From the NCBI GenBank assembly GCA_025210235.1, contig JAOASG010000007.1:1-64000 (forward strand): 64,000 nt of DNA, in the 5' to 3' direction. Every line of letters begins with the position of its first letter. Position 1 is the first letter of the stretch. A model generated the notes under the pieces. It did not search any database and was not told where the DNA came from. It saw only the letters and a program-made list of their open reading frames with translations. The DNA comes from Vallitalea sp. (GTDB lineage Bacteria > Bacillota > Clostridia > Lachnospirales > Vallitaleaceae). Below are positions 44,730 to 53,008 of this stretch, piece after piece. The position numbers and the translations under genes are program-made.

Positions 44730-46106
44730 CTAAAATACCCAATCGCTTTTTTCTTTTGCCCACTTTACACATTCATGATGTAAGGCTTCAACTATTGACT
44801 TATTTTTTTCGTCTTTTGCAACATTATTCATTTCCAATGGGTCTACTTCTAAATTATATAATTCTCGTTCCATCTTGTCATCATATATATATTTATATTG
44901 TTTTGTGATGACAGCTCTACGTATAGAACCCAATTCTGGATTACCCGAATATTGACAAAATACTTTTCTATCTTTTATCTCTTCATTGTTACGTATTCTT
45001 TCACTTTGAGATATGCCATCTAACTCATAGGACTTTTTAATTTCTAATTCATCTAATAATGTTGGCAAAATATCCAAATTTGACATAACATCGTTTATCT
45101 TCACTGGATTTACCTGTGGTATCTTTATGCATAATGGAACTTTAATGGCTTGTTCATACATCTCCATTTTTTGATACATACTATGTTGACCTAAATGATC
45201 TCCATGATCACTTGTAAATACGATAATTGTGTTGTCCATCAAACCCTTTTCCTCAAATTTGCTAAGAATTTGACCTATTTGATTATCTACGTAATTAACC
45301 AGACCTAAATGAGCAGCCCATACTTGTTTCCACTCTTTCTGCGACACATTTTCTGCAAGTTGAGCTGGAACCCCTTGTCTTCTATTAGAGGGTTCATTTT
45401 TTGCAATTTCACCTACATTGTTAGGTAGCTCGATTGTATCTGGATTGAACTTATGAAGATATTCCTTCGGTACCCTAAGTGGAGGATGAGGTGCCCAATA
45501 ATTAATAAATAAAGCAAGAGGTTTATCCCCAGCATTTTCTATAACATCCAAGCACTCTCTAGTAAAATACGTATCTTTATAGATATTTGAATCATATTCC
45601 CACTCAGATACGTATGTATTTGAGTATTTTTTTGCAAAGAATTCACCATTATTTCTACTTTCGTTCACTTCTTTTGAGTGTTTATTATCTCTTGTAATTG
45701 ATATCCCTTCACTCTTTACATAAGCATTGTAGTCATGTTGATCAATCCACTTATTAAAATGAACCCTATTCTTTAATATTGGATTAACTTTAATATGGTC
45801 AACTCCAATGTGATTTATATTGTAACCATTTTTTTCTAATATTTCATGAATTGTTTCATGATCTTTAGCCGTTATTCCTTCCCAATCATTAAATACTACC
45901 CCGTTATGAGTTGGATATTTTCCTGTTGCAAGAGCTGTTCTACATGGTACGCATAGAGGACATGTGTTATATGCTCTTGTAAAAATAACACTTTCTTTAG
46001 CCAACTTATTTAAGTTAGGCGTTACCTCTATACCACATTGTTTCATACCTATACTGTCAGCCCTCTGGTGATCGGTCATAATAAAAAGAATGTTTGGTTT
46101 TTTCAT
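44730..46106 (-). CDS. Cys-type sulfatase (module B, first)
   Basis: 458 residues, starts MKKPNILFIMTDHQRADSIG with AAGGAGG upstream. The formylglycine motif is CVPCRTALATGK: Cys52 fits C-x-P-x-R with a second cysteine in the variable place. Second block FTSDHGDHLGQHSMYQKM. No signal peptide, so cytoplasmic. It follows GH88 by 13 bp, within the same operon; such pairing fits removal of sulfate from unsaturated uronyl disaccharides before or after GH88 cleavage. Confidence 0.9.
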   Translation of the reverse strand: MKKPNILFIMTDHQRADSIGMKQCGIEVTPNLNKLAKESVIFTRAYNTCPLCVPCRTALATGKYPTHNGVVFNDWEGITAKDHETIHEILEKNGYNINHIGVDHIKVNPILKNRVHFNKWIDQHDYNAYVKSEGISITRDNKHSKEVNESRNNGEFFAKKYSNTYVSEWEYDSNIYKDTYFTRECLDVIENAGDKPLALFINYWAPHPPLRVPKEYLHKFNPDTIELPNNVGEIAKNEPSNRRQGVPAQLAENVSQKEWKQVWAAHLGLVNYVDNQIGQILSKFEEKGLMDNTIIVFTSDHGDHLGQHSMYQKMEMYEQAIKVPLCIKIPQVNPVKINDVMSNLDILPTLLDELEIKKSYELDGISQSERIRNNEEIKDRKVFCQYSGNPELGSIRRAVITKQYKYIYDDKMERELYNLEVDPLEMNNVAKDEKNKSIVEALHHECVKWAKEKSDWVF

Positions 46107-46119
46107 TTAAAATTCCTCC

Positions 46120-47232
46120 TTACCAGAATAATTCTTCCTCCCCTTTTAATTTGGCTAATGCTTCGACAAAGAAATAGTCTCCATATATAATCGGTGTATT
46201 AATATATTTTAAACGTGTATAATTTACTGTTCCCATAGTAATTAGTGCCTCTTCATCATAACCCCATGCTCCATAATTTTTATATAATGAATGTATTATT
46301 TCTTCAGCCTTATCATAATAAAAGTCTTTTTCAACACCATCAAGATACTTACACAATTCAAGAAGACCACTAGCTGCACATGCAGCGGCTGATGAATCTT
46401 TCCCATCTCTTTGTTCTTTTGGTGCCCTAAAATCCCAACATGGAACCTTATCTTCTGGAAGATTAGCTAAAAAAAAGTGTGCAACCTGCTTAGCTTTATC
46501 TAAATATCTTTTATCTCTTGTATAACCATAACCTATAGATAATCCATATATTGCCCACGCTGATCCTCTAGCCCATGCTGATTCTTCTGAATACCCTTGA
46601 CCACCTAATGAACCTACTCTTTCGCCTGATTCAGGGTCAAAGCATACAATATGATGTACTGAACCATCATTTCTTATAAATTCATTCATTACTGTTTCAG
46701 TATGAGCCATAGCAATATGTTTAAATCGTGGATCATTTAGCTCCTCAGATGCCCAATATAACAAAGGAACATTCATCATGCAATCAATAATAGCCCATCC
46801 TTGACTATCTGCATAAACCTTATCAGTCCATGCTCTTATAAAGTTTCCTTTTATGTTAAATCTACCTGCTAGATGGCTTGCAGCAATAAGTCCTCTTTTT
46901 CTTGATTCTTCATCTTTTAAAAGCTTGTAATGAGCTACTGATGAGAGTATCCACATAAATCCAACATCATGATGTATTCCAACAAAATTATGTAAATCCT
47001 TATCTAATTGTATCTCACATGATACAGCATATTTTTTTATATTTTCATCTTGTGTTTCTTTATAAATAAGCCATAATAGCCCTGGCCAGAAGCCCGCTGT
47101 CCAAAAGCCTGACCTTTCGTTATTATATTGACCTTCTATTGATACATGCGGAAATGTATCTCTTATTCTATTACTTACTTGTAACACTTTTGAGATAGCT
47201 TGTTCCCACGCTTCATCATACCACTTATTCAT
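46120..47232 (-). CDS. GH88 unsaturated glucuronyl hydrolase
   Basis: 370 residues, cytoplasmic alpha6/alpha6 barrel. It hydrolyses the unsaturated uronic acid left at the non-reducing end of oligosaccharides by polysaccharide lyases, by hydration of the double bond. The two catalytic aspartates of the family are seen at Asp89 (GIHHDVGFMW) and Asp150 (DSQGWAIIDCMMN), almost the same numbers as in the Bacillus enzyme. SEESAWARGSAWAIYGL and the C-terminal YGDYFFVEAL are family blocks. Located just after the importer genes and before two sulfatases, it implies a glycosaminoglycan-like or other uronate polymer as the food. Confidence 0.93.
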   Translation of the reverse strand: MNKWYDEAWEQAISKVLQVSNRIRDTFPHVSIEGQYNNERSGFWTAGFWPGLLWLIYKETQDENIKKYAVSCEIQLDKDLHNFVGIHHDVGFMWILSSVAHYKLLKDEESRKRGLIAASHLAGRFNIKGNFIRAWTDKVYADSQGWAIIDCMMNVPLLYWASEELNDPRFKHIAMAHTETVMNEFIRNDGSVHHIVCFDPESGERVGSLGGQGYSEESAWARGSAWAIYGLSIGYGYTRDKRYLDKAKQVAHFFLANLPEDKVPCWDFRAPKEQRDGKDSSAAACAASGLLELCKYLDGVEKDFYYDKAEEIIHSLYKNYGAWGYDEEALITMGTVNYTRLKYINTPIIYGDYFFVEALAKLKGEEELFW

Positions 47233-47251
47233 TATGTATCAATCTCCTCTC

Positions 47252-48106
47252 TTAACCTTTAACTGATCCTAACATTACACCTTTTGTAAAATACTTTTGT
47301 AAGAATGGATATACACAAAGTATTGGTACTACAGAGATCATAACTGTAGCCATCTTGAAATTTTCAGGAGATGTGAAGATATCATCTGTATCAATGGCTG
47401 AAGTTGTTTGGTCAAGCATATCACGGAGTACAACTTGTAAAGTCCATTTTGTTCTATCATTAAGATACATCATACCTGGTAAAAATGCATTCCAATTCGT
47501 AACCGCATAAAATAATCCTACTGTTGCTAATACAGATTTTGATAGAGGTAATACAATTTTAAAGAGTATACCAATTTCACTACATCCATCAATTCTAGCT
47601 GATTCAATCAAACTTTCTGGAACATTTTTAAAAAATTTCATAACAATTAAAAGGTTATAGACAATAATTGCCTTTGGAAATATTAATGAACCTAGTGTAT
47701 CAATTAACCCATAGGACTTAACTGTTAAATAAGTAGGTATTAATCCACCATTAAATAACATAGTAACCATAATCATCCAAAAGAAAAACTTTTTACCTTT
47801 AAGATGTTCTCTTGATAATGGATATGCAGTTATAACACTTAAAAACATACTTAATAATGTCGCTACTAGAGTAACGATAATAGAATTTAGAAAACCTGTA
47901 TAAATAATACTCTTCTTAAAAGCTACAGCATATGTATTTAATGTAAAACCATTAGGTATTAAGTATAAATTATTAAGTGTTACTTTAGTAGGATCACTTA
48001 GTGAATACATCAATACATACCAAAATGGATAGAACATAAGAAGACCAATTATTACAAAGAAAGTATAATTAAATATCTTAAATGGAGTTACTTTTCTACT
48101 AACCAT
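47252..48106 (-). CDS. Carbohydrate ABC importer permease, LplC/YtcP-like
   Basis: 284 residues, six membrane segments and the permease coupling motif ESARIDGCSEIGILFKIVLP (EAA loop). CUT1 family. It overlaps the LplB-like gene by one base (TAATG), with GAGGAGG inside the end of that gene. With the other permease it forms the channel for an oligosaccharide delivered by the lipoprotein encoded upstream. The ATPase is missing from the operon; Firmicutes CUT1 importers commonly borrow a shared MsmX-type ATPase. Confidence 0.92.
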   Translation of the reverse strand: MVSRKVTPFKIFNYTFFVIIGLLMFYPFWYVLMYSLSDPTKVTLNNLYLIPNGFTLNTYAVAFKKSIIYTGFLNSIIVTLVATLLSMFLSVITAYPLSREHLKGKKFFFWMIMVTMLFNGGLIPTYLTVKSYGLIDTLGSLIFPKAIIVYNLLIVMKFFKNVPESLIESARIDGCSEIGILFKIVLPLSKSVLATVGLFYAVTNWNAFLPGMMYLNDRTKWTLQVVLRDMLDQTTSAIDTDDIFTSPENFKMATVMISVVPILCVYPFLQKYFTKGVMLGSVKG

Positions 48107-49062
48107 TATAATAATCCCTCCTCACCAATACGCTTACTGATTTTATCCGTAGTAACTACTAAGAATAATGCTACGACTGATTTAAACATATCAACCGTTG
48201 CAGCTATACTATATTGTCCTCTTGTTAGTCCGTTTCTATAGACATATGTATCAAAAATATCACTAATGCTTTGAACCAATGGTGTTTGTAATACCATGAT
48301 TTGTTGGAATCCTGCATTCATTACTCTACCAATTCTTAATATCAGTAACATCACAATAATACCTGAGATTGCTGGTAAAGTAATGTGAATTGTTTGTTTC
48401 CATTTACTTGCACCATCAATATTAGCTGCTTCATATAAATTAGGGTCAATCTGTGTTAACGCAGCTAAATATACAATGGTTCCCCACCCTGACTCTTTCC
48501 AAATATCTGATATAATCAAAATACTTCTAAAATGTTCTTTACTTGCCAACAAGTTAACAGGTTCCATTCCAAACAGCTTAAAAATTTCACCCACTACACC
48601 ATAGCTTGGAGAGAATATATTTAACATAATTCCCCCTATTACAACCCATGATAAGAAGTGTGGTAGGTAGAGTACTGTTTGACTCATTCGTTTAAACTTT
48701 AAATTTCTCATCTCATTAAGCATTAATGCTAAAATAATAGGTACAGGGAAACCGATTAATATTTTTAAGAAACTGATAATCATTGTATTAGAAAATACTT
48801 GTTTAAAATCTCTTGAACCAAATACCACTCTAAAATTATCAAATCCTACCCAAGCACTATCCCAGATTCCTTTAAATATATCGTAATCTTTAAATGCAAT
48901 AACCAAACCAAAAATAGGAACATATCTAAAAAGAATAAAATACAATAAACCTGGAATTAATAAGATGTATAACCATTTATTTTTCTTCATATATTTCAAT
49001 AGCTTATTTGATGAATTATTATAATTTTTTAGTTGTTTTTGTTTATTGGGTTTAATAACCAT
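48106..49062 (-). CDS. Carbohydrate ABC importer permease, LplB-like
   Basis: 318 residues, six membrane segments after a basic, Asn/Gln-rich N-terminal tail of about 30 residues (KPNKQKQLKNYNNSSNKLL). The coupling motif is YEAANIDGASKWKQTIHITL. GAGGAG before the ATG. LplB/LplC-type permeases serve large oligosaccharide importers and are usually controlled by membrane AraC regulators such as the one at 39.6 kb. Preceded by a hairpin that separates it from the much more highly needed binding protein. Confidence 0.92.
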   Translation of the reverse strand: MVIKPNKQKQLKNYNNSSNKLLKYMKKNKWLYILLIPGLLYFILFRYVPIFGLVIAFKDYDIFKGIWDSAWVGFDNFRVVFGSRDFKQVFSNTMIISFLKILIGFPVPIILALMLNEMRNLKFKRMSQTVLYLPHFLSWVVIGGIMLNIFSPSYGVVGEIFKLFGMEPVNLLASKEHFRSILIISDIWKESGWGTIVYLAALTQIDPNLYEAANIDGASKWKQTIHITLPAISGIIVMLLILRIGRVMNAGFQQIMVLQTPLVQSISDIFDTYVYRNGLTRGQYSIAATVDMFKSVVALFLVVTTDKISKRIGEEGLL

Positions 49063-49094
49063 CTGTTCTCCTCTTTCCTATGTTAGAAATAACA

Positions 49095-49129
49095 AGTGTG
49101 TTCTAAAGCTAATTACTTTAAAACACACT
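49095..49129 (-). terminator. Intercistronic hairpin between binding protein and permease genes
   Basis: Stem AGTGTGTTCTAAAG / CTTTAAAACACACT with one mismatch and a 7-nt loop, no T-run. Probably stabilises the upstream message or attenuates read-through, giving more binding protein than permease. Confidence 0.65.
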
Positions 49130-49148
49130 ATTAACAATATTCAATCGA

Positions 49149-50663
49149 CTATTTTTTTGATTGATATTTTTCGTTAAGAGCCTTTGTTAAAGCTTCTCCA
49201 CCTCTTTTATTCCATTCTTTTACGAATGCATCAAAGCCAGTTTCTATATCAGTAGCTCCAACAATCATAGAAATAAATTCTCTATTTGTAAAATCTCTTA
49301 AATCCGCATCATATTTAGTAGCTTCTGGTACCAAAATCCCGTCAGCAGGATTTTCTAAAGCTATCGATTCATTGTGTTTAAATGCATCAAATAGTTCTGG
49401 TGATGAATGATCAAACAATACTTTTTTAGCAATATTAAATTTATTAATATCTAATTCACCGTATTTATTATTATCAATCGTTCTACTTAGTTGACCGTTT
49501 TCTATTTTATAATGTTCACCTTCTAAACCATAATTAATAAACTTATTTCCTTCATCAGCAGCTGCCCAAGTTAATAAGCGAAGAGCAGCGTCCACATCTT
49601 TCGTTTCACTACTAATACCTGTTCTTACCCAACCTTTAATAGATGCCATTCTTATACCAACAGGATTATCTGAACCACCCTTTAAGATAGGCCCAAACAC
49701 AAACTCTCCTTCTGGATTCTTTTCCTTGAAAGGCACATAATAGTTTTGATGATTATTTTTGTCAAATAAATGGATTTTTGTTTCACCACCACCAAATGTA
49801 CCTGCTTTTACTTTTGTTTTCCACCTTTTACTATCATCCGTTACAAATTCTGGATCAATTAATTTCTCATCATACATTTTCTTTAAGAATTTTAATGCTT
49901 CTTTTGCTTGTGGTTGAACAGAACCATTTACTAACTCTCCGTCTTTTTCCATCCAATAGTGAGGTAATGCTCCATAGGCACCAAAGATATGATCCATAAA
50001 TCTATCCACTATACTATAGCCCCCAAAAGCATAAGTATCATTCTTTCCATTTCCATCTGGATCCTTTAAAGCTACTGCTTTTGCAAATTCATAGTATTCA
50101 TCCAGTGTAGTAGGAACATCCATTTCAAACTTATCTAACCAATCTTTTCTATAAGCAATAATCGATAATGGATTAGCCGTACTTACCCCAATTGCATAAA
50201 TATTACCATCATCATGAGTCATTACTTCCCATTCTCTATCTGTTCTAGATGCTTTTAATTCTGGATATTTATCAAAGTATTTATTAAGAGGAATTAATGC
50301 TCCTCCTTTTACTAACTTATCTTCCATTGCATCCGTATAAAAATTCATAAGATCAGGTCTATTGCCTGAAGCTAATATAAGATTTAATTTATTTTCTAAT
50401 TCTTTAGTTGTTACTTGTGTAACTTCTAATATAGTATTAGTTTGCTTTTCAATGTAATCTTTTGTAAAAGATTTTTCTTGAATATCTTTACTATGTAAAA
50501 ATAATTTTAACTTAACTGGTTCATCACTTTTCTCTTCTTTTGCTCCTTCATTACTAGATGAAACTGTATTATCTTTCTTATCTTCCTTAGACGTCTTTGA
50601 ACATCCACTAAAACTCACCAAACAAATTGTAACAATTAATATTAAAGCTATTAATTTTTTCAT
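49149..50663 (-). CDS. Oligosaccharide-binding lipoprotein of the CUT1 importer (LipO-like)
   Basis: 504 residues. Lipoprotein signal LIVTICLVSFSGCSK (Cys 21), a charged linker, then a family 1 extracellular solute-binding fold (LKLFLHSKDIQEKSFTKDYI, ALKDPDGNGKNDTYAFGGYS with a DPDGNGKND calcium-site-like loop). The size and the LplB/LplC partners place it in the LipO/YtcQ group that binds large oligosaccharides such as unsaturated glycosaminoglycan or rhamnogalacturonan fragments. First gene of module B; AAGGAGG before the ATG. Its leader has TGTGCACA (50728-50735), a possible regulator half-site pair. Confidence 0.9.
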   Translation of the reverse strand: MKKLIALILIVTICLVSFSGCSKTSKEDKKDNTVSSSNEGAKEEKSDEPVKLKLFLHSKDIQEKSFTKDYIEKQTNTILEVTQVTTKELENKLNLILASGNRPDLMNFYTDAMEDKLVKGGALIPLNKYFDKYPELKASRTDREWEVMTHDDGNIYAIGVSTANPLSIIAYRKDWLDKFEMDVPTTLDEYYEFAKAVALKDPDGNGKNDTYAFGGYSIVDRFMDHIFGAYGALPHYWMEKDGELVNGSVQPQAKEALKFLKKMYDEKLIDPEFVTDDSKRWKTKVKAGTFGGGETKIHLFDKNNHQNYYVPFKEKNPEGEFVFGPILKGGSDNPVGIRMASIKGWVRTGISSETKDVDAALRLLTWAAADEGNKFINYGLEGEHYKIENGQLSRTIDNNKYGELDINKFNIAKKVLFDHSSPELFDAFKHNESIALENPADGILVPEATKYDADLRDFTNREFISMIVGATDIETGFDAFVKEWNKRGGEALTKALNEKYQSKK

Positions 50664-51072
50664 AAAAAACTATTCCTCCTTAATATTTTCAAGTCAAATA
50701 CAGAAATATCCACCAATCATTAGTTTGTGTGCACATCATTTATTGGTTAATTTAACAGTACACTAGTTTTTATTAACTATCAATATTATAATGTTCATTT
50801 TATGATATTATATTTATCTCCTGCTTTTTTCACCTATTTATAAGCCTTTAATATAAAATTATTAAATATTAATATCATTATAAAATATTACTTTCTCAAA
50901 TATTATAATAGATCCAGTAATATTCTACAAAGCAATCTCTATACGCTGTAAAAATTTATTAACTAAAGCGATAACTGTTGATTTGTCCTTATTTTTTTCG
51001 TATAATTATGTTTGCCTTTTCATTAAAAAATTTAAATTACCAAAAGTTATAATATAGAAAGGAGTTTTTTCA
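50664..51072. other. 409-bp divergent region between module B and the OYE-like gene
   Basis: Left part is the module B leader with the palindrome TGTGCACA at 50728-50735 but no consensus promoter that I trust; the right part holds the promoter at 50978-51006. No gene seen. Confidence 0.5.
50978..51006 (+). promoter_or_regulatory. Promoter of the OYE-like gene
   Basis: TTGATT (50978-50983), 17-bp spacer, TATAAT (51001-51006), 67 bp before the ATG. Confidence 0.6.
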
Positions 51073-52188
51073 ATGTGTGAAAATAAACTTACTAAATCTT
51101 TGTTTAATGAATCTAAATTAGCAAATATTAAAGTTAAAAATAGATTTGTTAGAAGTGCTACTTGGGAAAATATGACAACAGAAGATGGACATCTTACAAA
51201 AGAACTTTATAATATATACGAAGACTTATCAAAAAACGAAGTTGGATTAATTATTACAGGATATGGAAATATTGTTAAAGAAGAACAGCCCAATCCTGGA
51301 ATGATGGGTATTTATGATGATTCATTTATTAATGAATATAAAAAACTAACAAGTATTGTACACAGCTATGATTCAAAAATAATTATGCAACTAGCTTATG
51401 GTGGAACAAAAACTAAATTTAATCTTGGTGATAGAATTATCTATGCTCCAAGTGAAGTTCCTGAAAGAAGTACAAATGTATTAGGTAAGGCTATGACAAA
51501 AGATGAGATAAACTACATTGTTAACGATTTTGCTAAAGCTGGTAAAAGGGTTAAAGATTCAGGCTTTGATGGAGTTGAAATACATGGGGCACACACATAT
51601 CTAATAAACCAATTTCTAAGTCCATATTACAATAGAAGAACTGATGAATACGGTGGAAGTTTAGAAAATAGAATGAGATTTTTAATTGAAATCTACTATA
51701 AAATGAGAGAAATGGTAGGAGAAGACTTCCCTATATTCGTAAAACTTACTGCTACTGAATTTTTTGATGGTGGTTTAACTTTTGAAGAAACTAAATTAAT
51801 ATGTAAAAAATTAGAATCAATTGGTATTAACGGTATTGAAATTTCTGGCAACGTTCATGGAAAAGCTAAATTAATGGTAGGGCAAGTTTTTGACGGACTT
51901 GAACTTAAGAAAGAAGGATATTTCCTTGAATACGCAAAAATTATTAGTAATATTGTAAATATCCCAATAATAACAGTAGGTGGTTTTAAAGAACTTGATA
52001 ATATTGCAAAAGTCTTTAATGAAACAAATATCTCTTACTTTGGTCTTTCAAGACCATTACTTGCAGAGCCTAATCTAATTAAAAGATGGAAAGACGGAGA
52101 TACAAAACCAGCAAAATGTGTAAGATGCTCTAAATGTAGAACTCCAGAAGGAAATTATTGTACTATTTTTAATAAGTGTACCTTTTAA
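51073..52188 (+). CDS. NADH:flavin oxidoreductase (Old Yellow Enzyme-like) with Cys-rich C terminus
   Basis: 371 residues. The FMN-binding TIM barrel has NRFVRSATWENM near the start, GVEIHGAHTYLINQFLSPYY with the substrate-binding histidines, and NRRTDEYGGSLENRMRFLIE, all diagnostic of the OYE/2,4-dienoyl-CoA reductase group. Unlike dienoyl-CoA reductases it stops after the barrel, and the last 30 residues carry CVRCSKCRTPEGNYC and CTF, five to six cysteines that could hold zinc or an iron-sulfur cluster. Likely a cytosolic enoate or quinone reductase; substrate unknown. GAAAGGAG upstream of the ATG. Confidence 0.85.
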   Translation: MCENKLTKSLFNESKLANIKVKNRFVRSATWENMTTEDGHLTKELYNIYEDLSKNEVGLIITGYGNIVKEEQPNPGMMGIYDDSFINEYKKLTSIVHSYDSKIIMQLAYGGTKTKFNLGDRIIYAPSEVPERSTNVLGKAMTKDEINYIVNDFAKAGKRVKDSGFDGVEIHGAHTYLINQFLSPYYNRRTDEYGGSLENRMRFLIEIYYKMREMVGEDFPIFVKLTATEFFDGGLTFEETKLICKKLESIGINGIEISGNVHGKAKLMVGQVFDGLELKKEGYFLEYAKIISNIVNIPIITVGGFKELDNIAKVFNETNISYFGLSRPLLAEPNLIKRWKDGDTKPAKCVRCSKCRTPEGNYCTIFNKCTF

Positions 52189-52223
52189 ATTATGTAGTTA
52201 TATCTAATCAAGGAGGATTTATC

Positions 52224-52922
52224 GTGGATCGAAATAAAAATATATTAAGAAAATGGATAATAATAATTACTATCCCTACCGCTATCTTTTCGGGACTTAT
52301 ACCCTTAATACGAATGTTTTTTCCAAAAAAAATTGTTGGGATAATATTTAAAGTAGATATTGTATTGATATGCATTACTTTTGCCCTATTAATTTTGTCA
52401 CTAGTAATTTCAAAGAATATATTTTTCAAACTAACAGCAATCCCCGTTACATATGTAATTGTGATCATTACTCTTATGATGAAAAAATCAGGAGTATATT
52501 TATTTTTTCTAAATAACATTTTAGGAAAACCTATTCCAGAGATTGATACCACGGAAATAACTAACTACAATATACTTCTACACTCTGGAGTTTTTATATC
52601 TATTATACCACTGATAGTTTACGCAATATACTTTACTGTAAAAATGAATAAAGGAAAGAAAGACATAGTCAAAGTTGGAATACCACAAATAGGTTATATT
52701 ACTGCACTTATTCCAACCAATACACGGATAAATAAAATAAGAGTCTATACAGTATGGGTAAAAGTTGGATCTCAAGATTATTCTCAATATGACATTAAAA
52801 GGGACGTAGCAATTCCAAATCATATGATTCATCTTTTTTCAATTGGCAATAGTGTCAATATTCTAATTGATCCTAATAACAATAAAAATGTTTTTTTTAA
52901 TCTTAATCATACAATATTATAA
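52224..52922 (+). CDS. Small membrane protein with DUF3592-like extracytoplasmic/cytoplasmic tail
   Basis: About 232 residues. The GTG at 52224 is chosen because AAGGAGG lies seven bases upstream; the frame itself opens inside the preceding gene. Four membrane segments are visible (IIIITIPTAIFSGLIPLI, VDIVLICITFALLILSLVI, LTAIPVTYVIVIITLMM and HSGVFISIIPLIVYAIYFTV). The C-terminal 85 residues (GIPQIGYITALIPTNTRINK, ending NILIDPNNNKNVFFN) resemble the beta domain of DUF3592 proteins. Function unknown; it ends at a bidirectional hairpin. Confidence 0.6.
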   Translation: MDRNKNILRKWIIIITIPTAIFSGLIPLIRMFFPKKIVGIIFKVDIVLICITFALLILSLVISKNIFFKLTAIPVTYVIVIITLMMKKSGVYLFFLNNILGKPIPEIDTTEITNYNILLHSGVFISIIPLIVYAIYFTVKMNKGKKDIVKVGIPQIGYITALIPTNTRINKIRVYTVWVKVGSQDYSQYDIKRDVAIPNHMIHLFSIGNSVNILIDPNNNKNVFFNLNHTIL

Positions 52923-52958
52923 CGAATATAGCTTAAAGACTTATATTAAAATATAGCA

Positions 52959-52984
52959 AGCGAGTAATTAATTAATTACTCGCT
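52959..52984. terminator. Bidirectional hairpin between convergent genes
   Basis: AGCGAGTAATTA / TAATTACTCGCT palindrome (26 bp); T-runs on both sides are weak, but the place between two convergent stop codons fits termination. Confidence 0.55.
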
Positions 52985-53008
52985 AAATAAACATTATTTA
53001 AATATTAT

